A model generated the notes under the pieces. It was not told the origin of the DNA and made no database searches. It was given only the letters and a program-made list of their open reading frames with translations. The translations under genes were made by a program, and so were the position numbers. Of a DNA stretch of 10,933 nucleotides, positions 5,722 through 10,933 are shown piece after piece. This DNA is from an uncultured Gemella sp. (lineage in GTDB: Bacteria; Bacillota; Bacilli; Staphylococcales; Gemellaceae): the NCBI GenBank assembly GCA_945869755.1, contig CAMBPW010000030.1, forward strand, positions 1 to 10,933. Direction: 5' to 3'. Numbering within the stretch: the first letter of the stretch is position 1; each line of letters begins with the position of its first letter.

Positions 5722-6488
5722 AAAGTATTAAAATTAAAGAATTAGATATTGTAGATAGACCACGTGAAAAATTACGTAAATTTGGGGCGGAAAATCTTAC
5801 AGATAAAGAGTTGTTAGCTATTATATTGAGAACAGGAACTAAAAAAATGAATGTTATTTCTTTAGCTGATAAAATTTTAAAAGATAGTGGTGGAATTAAC
5901 AATTTAAGAAATGTAACTTTTAATGAATTAATAAAACATAACGGAGTTGGAGAAGTAAAAGCTATTGATATATTAGCTAGTTTAGAACTTGCTAAAAGGA
6001 TTTTTACTGAAAATATTGATAGCAAAATTGTTTGTAATTCTCCAGAAGTAGTAGCCAATTATTTACGTTATAAGTTGCAAGATTTAAAACAAGAATTGTT
6101 CATAGTTTTAGATATAAATACTAAAGGAAAAATTATTGATGAACGAGAAATTTTTAAAGGTACATTAAGTATGGCAGTAGTACATCCACGAGAAGTTTTT
6201 AAAAATGCAATAAAAAACAGCGCTGCTAGCATAATATGTGTACATAATCATCCGTCTGGTGAAGCAGAGCCATCATTAGAAGATATTCAAAATACTAAAA
6301 AATTAATGGAATGTGGAGAAACATTAGGTATTGACGTCTTAGATCATATAATTGTTGCCAAAAAAGGTTACTGTAGTTTAAGAAAATTTTTTAATATAAT
6401 GACAGATGAAACTATTGATATTAAAAATTTAACTCCAAAACATTTGCAACAAATTATAAAAAAATATAATTTAATAAGTAATTATTAA
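5715..6488 (+). CDS. radC: RadC-family JAB/MPN-domain protein
   Basis: RadC proteins are widespread; their biochemical role is unsettled despite the historical DNA-repair name. The N-terminal domain has the family opening DRPREKL and LTDKELLAIILRTGT. A helix-hairpin-helix-like NGVGEVKAIDILA follows at 76-88. The C-terminal JAB domain carries Glu127 and HNHPSGEAEPSLED, giving the JAMM ligands His177, His179 and Asp190 with Ser187. Length is 257 residues, about 25-30 more than B. subtilis RadC. The excess is a polar tail after YCSLRKFF, rich in Lys, Asn and Ile. AGGGAG at 5698-5703 lies 11 bases upstream, inside comC, and the start overlaps the comC end, so the two are co-transcribed. In B. subtilis comC and radC are near neighbours with maf between; maf is absent here. 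Confidence 0.94.
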   Translation: MVESIKIKELDIVDRPREKLRKFGAENLTDKELLAIILRTGTKKMNVISLADKILKDSGGINNLRNVTFNELIKHNGVGEVKAIDILASLELAKRIFTENIDSKIVCNSPEVVANYLRYKLQDLKQELFIVLDINTKGKIIDEREIFKGTLSMAVVHPREVFKNAIKNSAASIICVHNHPSGEAEPSLEDIQNTKKLMECGETLGIDVLDHIIVAKKGYCSLRKFFNIMTDETIDIKNLTPKHLQQIIKKYNLISNY

Positions 6489-6505
6489 TTATAAAGTGAG
6501 GAAGC

Positions 6506-6937
6506 ATGATTTATTTAAAAGAAATTACAGAAGAAAATTTTAACGAATGCCTTAATTTAAAAGTTAATGTAGAAAATGAAGATTATGTAGATGAAGTAGT
6601 TTACTCATTTGCAGAAGCATATATTTATTATAATAGTTATATTTTGAGAGCTATATATTTAGAAGATACTATAATTGGTTTTGTGTCTATTTACGTTGGA
6701 GAAAATAGTTATCAAATAATAAATTTTTTAATAGATGACAATTATAGAAATAAAGGATATGGCAAAGAAGCTGTAAACATAATAATAGACTATTTAAAAT
6801 GTAATTATAATGCAAAATTAGTTTCTGTTCCTGTATATATTGAAAATAGAGAAGCACATAAATTTTGGAGTAAGCTAAATTTTAATAATTCAGAAGTTAT
6901 AGAAAATAACTACATCTTTATGAGAAGGGAAATATGA
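6506..6937 (+). CDS. GNAT-family N-acetyltransferase
   Basis: GNAT enzymes move acetyl from acetyl-CoA to an amine. The 143 residues are one GNAT domain. A first half with LKEITEENFNECLNLKV is followed by the strand IIGFVSIYV. Acetyl-CoA motif A follows, FLIDDNYRNKGYGKEAV, with the R-x-x-G-x-G pyrophosphate loop at 81-86. Then come VPVYIENREAHKFWSKLNF, the usual N-x-x-A-x-x-F/Y-W/Y segment, and a short C-terminal strand. The overall pattern, including SFAEAYIYYNSYILRAIYLEDTIIGF read in pieces, recalls the BltD/spermidine acetyltransferase group, so a polyamine-like substrate is possible but not shown. GTGAGG at 6496-6501 precedes the ATG. It lies 17 bases after radC with no terminator between, so it is probably the third gene of the comC operon. 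It ends in TGA. Confidence 0.85.
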   Translation: MIYLKEITEENFNECLNLKVNVENEDYVDEVVYSFAEAYIYYNSYILRAIYLEDTIIGFVSIYVGENSYQIINFLIDDNYRNKGYGKEAVNIIIDYLKCNYNAKLVSVPVYIENREAHKFWSKLNFNNSEVIENNYIFMRREI

Positions 6938-6944
6938 TTTTAGT

Positions 6945-6982
6945 AAAAAATACACGTTTGATAATTCAAACGTGTATTTTTT
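6945..6982. terminator. Bidirectional terminator between convergent GNAT and femABX genes
   Basis: A perfect 17-bp stem (6945-6961 with 6966-6982) has a 4-base loop TAAT. The core is TACACGTTTGA, flanked by six A's on the left and six T's on the right, so both strands give a stem followed by a U-run. The minus-strand stop codon (6981-6983) overlaps the right edge of the hairpin. Confidence 0.93.
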
Positions 6983-8225
6983 AAATTTTCCAAAATTTTC
7001 CGATGTTGTTACGCAATTCATAATTGTCCATAAACCATTCGACATTTCCGTTAAAATTTCTTTTGAATTGCAATACTCTATAATCCGTAGCTTCTTCTGT
7101 AAAGTTACTAGATGTTCCGAAAAAGTTATAATATTTAAAATTATTTTTAATTGCATAATTCATCATTTTGTAAGTTATTGCATAAGGTCCTTCAAAATTG
7201 CTGAATTTTTGCATATTAGCACTCGTAAAATAAATATAATCTTGACCAGAACTAAAGAAGCTTGCACAAGATAGATTTATTATATTGCCCTCTTCTTCTC
7301 GTAGTTTAGTAATTTTATCAATTTTATTTTTCCAAATAGTAATATTTTCTTCGATTTCATTTAGTTTATTTATAGTTTTTTTCTGATTTACTTTTCCTGA
7401 GTTTAGTTTTTTTGTTAAATCAATTTTTTCTGCAATTAAATTATCAATAGTTTTATTTGTGTTTTCTATAAATAAATTACAATCTATATAAGCTAACATT
7501 AGTTTCATTTTATCGCCAAGAACAGTTTTTAAATTTTTAAAATAGTTATTATCTCGTATATAAAAATCTATTCTTTTTTCTGTATCTCTATTTATATAGT
7601 CAAAAATTTTTGCGTCTTCTTCGTTAAAAATATCTAATTCTCTAACTAAAACACCTTCTTTAATAGTTCTATTTATTGTGTAACGAGCTATTTGTGAAAT
7701 GTTTTTTAGTAAATTGTCTTCTGTAATATCAGTAAGTTCTTTAGAAAATACACAACGTGCAGATAAAGTAGGATTTGTAAATAAATCTTCATTCATATTA
7801 TTAAATCCAATATTTTTTAATTTTTTATGCACATTACCGGCTATACTATTTTCACCAATTTCTTTAATATCATCAAATAATTTTTCATTAATAAATGGAC
7901 TAACCCTAACTGCTAATACTCTAAAATCTTTTTTAAAATATTTTTTCAACTCTGAAAAGTAAAATTCAGACAAGATTTCATTATTGTAATCCATAATAGG
8001 ACCGTGTTGAGAAGTAACTTTATAGAAAAACTTTTTGTATTGGAAATATAAAAATATTCCATATGCTAGTATTTTATTATCTTCTTTTACTGCCAAAATA
8101 ACAGATTTTAATTCATTGTGCTCTGAAAGTTTTTTGTATTCAGCACTTTGAGAGAAAAAATATCTACAGTCATTTTCATCTTGATATTTTTGTAACTCTT
8201 CACGACTTATTTCAGTAAAAATCAT
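6981..8225 (-). CDS. FemABX-family peptidoglycan bridge aminoacyltransferase
   Basis: FemABX enzymes add amino acids from aminoacyl-tRNA to the peptidoglycan stem-peptide lysine, building the interpeptide bridge at the cytoplasmic face. The 414-residue protein has the family's twin GNAT-like halves. The first half includes SQSAEYKKLSEH and YKVTSQHGPIMDY (69-80). The second includes QIARYTINRTIKEGVLVREL (178-197), then GPYAITYKMMNYAIK and YYNFFGTSSNF (346-375). FKRNFNGNVEWFMDNYEL (387-404) matches the C-terminal signature. A charged, heptad-like segment at about 255-312 fits the helical arm of FemA/MurM-type proteins. CTCCTT at 8232-8237 is AAGGAG on the coding strand, 6 bases before the ATG. 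FemX, FemA/B and MurM/N-type roles cannot be separated by eye. The gene converges on the GNAT gene and diverges from the HAD gene. Confidence 0.92.
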   Translation of the reverse strand: MIFTEISREELQKYQDENDCRYFFSQSAEYKKLSEHNELKSVILAVKEDNKILAYGIFLYFQYKKFFYKVTSQHGPIMDYNNEILSEFYFSELKKYFKKDFRVLAVRVSPFINEKLFDDIKEIGENSIAGNVHKKLKNIGFNNMNEDLFTNPTLSARCVFSKELTDITEDNLLKNISQIARYTINRTIKEGVLVRELDIFNEEDAKIFDYINRDTEKRIDFYIRDNNYFKNLKTVLGDKMKLMLAYIDCNLFIENTNKTIDNLIAEKIDLTKKLNSGKVNQKKTINKLNEIEENITIWKNKIDKITKLREEEGNIINLSCASFFSSGQDYIYFTSANMQKFSNFEGPYAITYKMMNYAIKNNFKYYNFFGTSSNFTEEATDYRVLQFKRNFNGNVEWFMDNYELRNNIGKFWKI

Positions 8226-8279
8226 TTAAAACTCCTTATATTATATTTCAAATTTACATACTTAAAGATTATATAATAA

Positions 8280-8308
8280 ATATTAATAAATTAAAAGCAT
8301 TGTGGCAA
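8280..8308 (-). promoter_or_regulatory. Candidate promoter of the femABX gene
   Basis: On the minus strand, TTGCCA (8308-8303) and TAATAT (8285-8280) are 17 bases apart, with five and four consensus matches. A perfect minus-strand TATAAT also lies at 8273-8268, but its upstream partner is poor. Either would leave a short leader before the AAGGAG site. Confidence 0.42.
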
Positions 8309-8357
8309 AAATTGTAATAAAAAGTACAATAATTAATTTATTTAATTATATCATAAG

Positions 8358-8386
8358 TTGTATATCAAAAATTGTAATGTTATAAT
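8358..8386 (+). promoter_or_regulatory. Extended -10 promoter of the HAD hydrolase gene
   Basis: TTGTAT (8358-8363) is 17 bases from TATAAT (8381-8386), and a TG at 8378-8379 gives the extended form TGTTATAAT. The predicted start near 8393 lies about 22 bases before the ATG at 8415. This rules out the in-frame ATG at 8358, which would fall inside the promoter. Confidence 0.76.
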
Positions 8387-8414
8387 AGTAAAAAATATTA
8401 AGGAGAAAATTATA

Positions 8415-9083
8415 ATGATAAAAGCGGTACTTTTTGATATGGATGGTCTTATGTTTGATACTGAAAGTTTATCAACTAAAGGATTTATAGAAGCTGGTAA
8501 AAAACAAAATTATAAAATGACTGAAGAAGAAACATTTTTAGTTTTAGGTTTTAAAAGAGAAGCAATTTATGAATTTTACGAAAAATATTTTTTAGAAAAA
8601 AATAATGAAGTAGACGGTAAAAAAATAGTAGATGACCAATATGAATATCTTGAAAATATTCTTTATACTACAGGTCCAGATAAAATGTTCTATTTAGAAG
8701 AATTATTAATATATTTAAAAAATAACAATTATAAAATTGCAGTAGCATCATCTTCTGACTTGTATCATATAAATAATAATTTAGAAAAAACAAATGTTTT
8801 AAAATATATAGATGTAATAGCGAGTGGAGAAGAAGTTAAAAACGGTAAACCTGCACCTGATGTATTTTTGTTAGCTGCAGAAAGGTTAGGAGTAAAGCCA
8901 GAAAATTGTTTAGTGCTTGAAGATTCAAAATTTGGAGTAAAAGCAGGCTTTTTAGCTGGAATGAAAGTAATAATGGTTCCAGATTCTATTCAACCAGATG
9001 AAGAAACGAAAAAAATGACTACTTTTATAGCAAAAAGTTTAAAAGATGTAGAAATATATTTAAAAAATAATAATAAAATTTAG
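8415..9083 (+). CDS. HAD-IA family phosphatase / phosphoglucomutase-like hydrolase
   Basis: HAD-IA enzymes use an aspartyl-phosphate intermediate to hydrolyse or move phosphate on small metabolites. The 222-residue protein carries all four motifs. The nucleophile motif is FDMDGLMFDTES (Asp8, Asp10). Motif II is VASSSD (Ser112 region), motif III is NGKPAPDVF (Lys145), and motif IV is VLEDSKFGVKAG (Glu169, Asp170). The insert between motif I and II is an alpha-helical type I cap. The layout matches the beta-phosphoglucomutase/YhcW-like group, and sequence alone does not give the substrate. I start at ATG 8415, preceded by AAGGAGA at 8400-8406; the protein then begins MIKAVLFDMDG as in the family. 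An upstream in-frame ATG at 8358 lies within the promoter. The gene stands alone between its promoter and a terminator. Confidence 0.9.
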   Translation: MIKAVLFDMDGLMFDTESLSTKGFIEAGKKQNYKMTEEETFLVLGFKREAIYEFYEKYFLEKNNEVDGKKIVDDQYEYLENILYTTGPDKMFYLEELLIYLKNNNYKIAVASSSDLYHINNNLEKTNVLKYIDVIASGEEVKNGKPAPDVFLLAAERLGVKPENCLVLEDSKFGVKAGFLAGMKVIMVPDSIQPDEETKKMTTFIAKSLKDVEIYLKNNNKI

Positions 9084-9160
9084 ATAGATAATTAATTGCA
9101 CAAAATAAATAATAAAATTAAAAATCAATTTATACAAAAATATACAATTTAATATTTATT

Positions 9161-9195
9161 AAAAAACGGATTGCTATTAAAAGCAATCCTTTTTT
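9161..9195. terminator. Rho-independent terminator after the HAD gene
   Basis: GGATTGCT (9168-9175) pairs exactly with AGCAATCC (9182-9189) around a 6-base loop, followed by six T's (9190-9195). Six A's at 9161-9166 could allow weak termination from the other strand. Confidence 0.88.
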
Positions 9196-9240
9196 CATTA
9201 TTTATAGCAATATATTTATTTTTATTTTTTGATAAATTTT

Positions 9241-9270
9241 ATAATACAGGTGCTTAAAAGTTGTTATAAT
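9241..9270 (+). promoter_or_regulatory. Candidate extended -10 promoter of the PRD regulator gene
   Basis: TGTTATAAT (9262-9270) is a full extended -10 and closely resembles the one at 8378-8386, including the following AGTA. The -35 is weak (ATAATA at 9241-9246, 18-base spacing). The start would be near 9277, leaving a leader of about 130 bases. Confidence 0.55.
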
Positions 9271-9318
9271 AGTAGTAAATTTAATATAACAATCAAAAAA
9301 AAATATACATACAGCATA

Positions 9319-9344
9319 TAATGTCTATATATATGTGGACATTA
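9319..9344 (+). other. Hairpin in the leader of the PRD regulator gene
   Basis: TAATGTC (9319-9325) and GACATTA (9338-9344) form a 7-bp perfect stem around a 12-base loop, about 60 bases before the start codon. No T-run follows, so it is not a terminator, and it does not resemble a ribonucleic antiterminator sequence. It could be an operator or chance. The rest of the 9084-9404 gap holds only the terminator and promoter listed here and no gene. Confidence 0.3.
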
Positions 9345-9404
9345 ATTGGTATTTTATTTGTTATGAAAACGCACTATAATTTAAATAAAAGGGAGGTAAA
9401 AATA

Positions 9405-10877
9405 ATGGCAGAGTTAAACAATAGAGAATTAGAATTAATAAAAATGTTGACTGAAGCTAATGATTATTTACCTGTGCATATTATTGCACAAAAGTTAAAA
9501 ATATCTACAAAAACAATTTATAGAAATATAGAAAAACTTTCAAAAGAAAGACCTTATTTGTGTTTTGAAAGAAAGCAAAGTAAAGGAATAAAATTAAATG
9601 TTTCTAAAATATCATTAGATACATTACAAATAAATAAAGTATACAAATATTCCATAGAAGAAAGAAGAATAAAAATATTATTTAAACTTCTAAAAAATTC
9701 TAATAAGTATATTACAATAGAAAGTCTATCTGAAAAATATTATGTAGGTAAATCAAGTATAGTAAATGATTTGAACTATATAAGTGAGAAACTACTAGGT
9801 AATATGTTAAAAATTGTAAAAAGTAGACAAGGTACAAAAATTGTTGGAGATGAGCAAGATATAAGAGCTAAAATAGTACAACTTGTAGAAAATTATTCAT
9901 TTATTTCAGCTGATGATAATTTAATTGATTACTATTCAGATAGAATTAATAGCGACACAGTAAAAGAATTAGGAAGAAGATTTGATTTAGAAAAGCTAAG
10001 TTTAATAGAAAAAATAGTTTCTAAATATGAAAAGAAATTACCATACACTATTGGAGATTTATACTATACAAATTTAGTAGTTCATATTCTTATAGCATTA
10101 GAAAGAATACAAACTGGAAATTATGTAGATTTAGAAAAGCAAAAAATTGCTACTGATAAAACTTATTATGTAGAAGCGAAAAACATTGCCGATGAACTAG
10201 AGAAAGAATTTTCTATAACATTTCCTGAAAATGAAATTTATTATATTTATCAATATTTAGTAAGTACGGGAGTAGGAACTATAAATTATGATAATAGCAT
10301 TGCTGTTGAAAAAAATATAGAAGAAATAGCTATTAATTTTTTAGAAAGTATAAATAAAAGCAACTTGGTGAACGTATCTAAAAATAAGCATATTCAATAT
10401 GTTTTCAAATTACACATTAGAGCATTAATAAAAAGGTTGAAATACAATATTGAAATAAAAAATCCATTGACACAAAAAATAAAAGAAGATTATAAGGAAA
10501 TATTTTTAACAGTAAAAGAAATTGCAGAAAAAACATTTGATATGAAAATATCAGATGATGAAGTAGCTTATTTGACAGTGTATGTACAATCTATTTTAGA
10601 AGAAAATATAGAGCATACTAACGTGCTTTTAGTTTGTCATAGTGGATTTGGGACATCTCAATTTTTAAAAAGAAGAATAGAAACTATATTTCCAAAATTA
10701 AATATAGTAGATGTGATATCTACTAGAGAATTAAAAAAATTTAATATTACAAAAATAGCTTACATAATATCTACTGTAAAACTTGATGATAATATTAAGA
10801 ATGTAATAAATGTAAATGTCTTGCTATCAAATCAAGATATTAAATTAATTAACAAAATAATATTTGGTGGAAAATAA
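9405..10877 (+). CDS. PRD-domain PTS-regulated transcription regulator (MtlR/LicR-like) lacking EIIA
   Basis: These regulators turn on sugar-uptake operons according to phosphorylation by the PTS. The 490 residues comprise two helix-turn-helix domains: about 5-62 with IIAQKLKISTKTIYRNIEKL, and about 85-148 with LSEKYYVGKSSIVNDLNYI. Two PRDs follow at about 190-295 and 305-400. A GatB-like EIIB domain at about 404-485 carries the phosphorylatable Cys411 in VLLVCHSGFGTSQ. The HTH pair and EIIB mark it as a DNA-binding activator, not a BglG-type RNA antiterminator. Each PRD keeps its first His (His227, His337), but the second sites read YQYL and TVYV. The C-terminal EIIA domain of MtlR/LicR is missing and the protein ends cleanly after EIIB. 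Start: GGGAGG at 9391-9396 is 8 bases before ATG 9405; an in-frame ATG at 9321 has no such site. The controlled sugar is unknown. Confidence 0.88.
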   Translation: MAELNNRELELIKMLTEANDYLPVHIIAQKLKISTKTIYRNIEKLSKERPYLCFERKQSKGIKLNVSKISLDTLQINKVYKYSIEERRIKILFKLLKNSNKYITIESLSEKYYVGKSSIVNDLNYISEKLLGNMLKIVKSRQGTKIVGDEQDIRAKIVQLVENYSFISADDNLIDYYSDRINSDTVKELGRRFDLEKLSLIEKIVSKYEKKLPYTIGDLYYTNLVVHILIALERIQTGNYVDLEKQKIATDKTYYVEAKNIADELEKEFSITFPENEIYYIYQYLVSTGVGTINYDNSIAVEKNIEEIAINFLESINKSNLVNVSKNKHIQYVFKLHIRALIKRLKYNIEIKNPLTQKIKEDYKEIFLTVKEIAEKTFDMKISDDEVAYLTVYVQSILEENIEHTNVLLVCHSGFGTSQFLKRRIETIFPKLNIVDVISTRELKKFNITKIAYIISTVKLDDNIKNVINVNVLLSNQDIKLINKIIFGGK

Positions 10878-10878
10878 T

Positions 10879-10933
10879 ATGAACAAAATTATAGTAGATA
10901 TTTATACAGTAAAAAAAGTAAAAAACTTAACTG
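10879..10933 (+). CDS. Start of an unidentified gene, 3' partial
   Basis: ATG at 10879 follows the regulator's stop by one base, and GGTGG at 10866-10870 lies 8 bases upstream. The visible 18 codons read MNKIIVDIYTVKKVKNLT. This is too short to identify. The tight coupling suggests the same operon as the PRD regulator, so a PTS component or target enzyme is possible but not shown. Confidence 0.55.
   Translation, partial: MNKIIVDIYTVKKVKNLT

Noticed and set aside
6972..7274. Plus-strand frame over the 3' end of the femABX gene, and a similar one at 7699-7962
   Set aside because: Both are antisense shadows of a clearly conserved minus-strand protein and carry no domain or good ribosome-binding site.
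8358..8414. Upstream in-frame start giving the HAD protein 19 extra residues
   Set aside because: This ATG falls in the extended -10 promoter, has no ribosome-binding site, and adds residues before the family start MIKAVLFDMDG.
9321..9404. 28-residue N-terminal extension (MSIYMWTLIGILFVMK...) on the PRD regulator, resembling a membrane helix
   Set aside because: No ribosome-binding site precedes 9321 and the codon lies within the leader hairpin. GGGAGG 8 bases before ATG 9405 is a much better start and gives the normal HTH beginning.
1..10933. Mollicute origin suggested by the extreme AT content
   Set aside because: TGA is used as a stop (GNAT gene) and no in-frame TGA for Trp is seen. A peptidoglycan-bridge enzyme and competence genes are present, which wall-less mollicutes lack.

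Overview
The window comes from a very AT-rich, low-GC Gram-positive bacterium. By eye roughly a quarter of the bases are G or C. TGA is used as a stop and TGG encodes Trp, so the code is the standard bacterial one. The combination of ComK, Spx, CvfB, a Fur closer to Bacillus Fur than to other families, and a FemABX cell-wall aminoacyltransferase points to Bacillales. The extreme AT content and the gene set fit a Gemella-like or Staphylococcus-like lineage best. That placement is inference from proteins recalled from memory, not a database result.

Layout, left to right. (1) A 5'-truncated comK homologue runs off the left edge. It is followed by an A/T-only intergenic stretch with a perfect 17-bp inverted repeat. 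(2) spx is a single-gene unit with its own sigma-A-like promoter and a strong terminator. (3) Six tightly packed genes form one likely operon: cvfB (S1-domain RNA-binding regulator), a small cupin, rnz (RNase Z), nudF (Nudix ADP-ribose pyrophosphatase), fur, and a small membrane protein of unknown role. A terminator ends it. (4) A second operon holds comC (prepilin peptidase), overlapping radC, followed by a GNAT acetyltransferase. (5) A convergent FemABX gene lies on the minus strand. The two converging units share one bidirectional terminator that overlaps the femABX stop codon. (6) Divergent from it is a HAD-IA phosphatase gene with an extended -10 promoter and a terminator. (7) Last is a PRD-containing PTS-responsive transcription regulator with a C-terminal EIIB-like domain but no EIIA domain, then the first 18 codons of an unidentified gene.

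The connecting theme is competence and stress control. ComK (master competence activator), Spx (a stress regulator linked in Bacillus to the ClpCP/MecA-ComK circuit), ComC (processes competence pseudopilins) and RadC (competence-induced in Bacillus and Streptococcus) all lie within about 6.5 kb. The visible ComK ends before the region that in B. subtilis carries the MecA recognition peptide, which would matter for how competence is switched off. The rest is conserved housekeeping and regulatory genes. I see no mobile element, CRISPR array, rRNA or tRNA, and no clearly novel multi-gene system.
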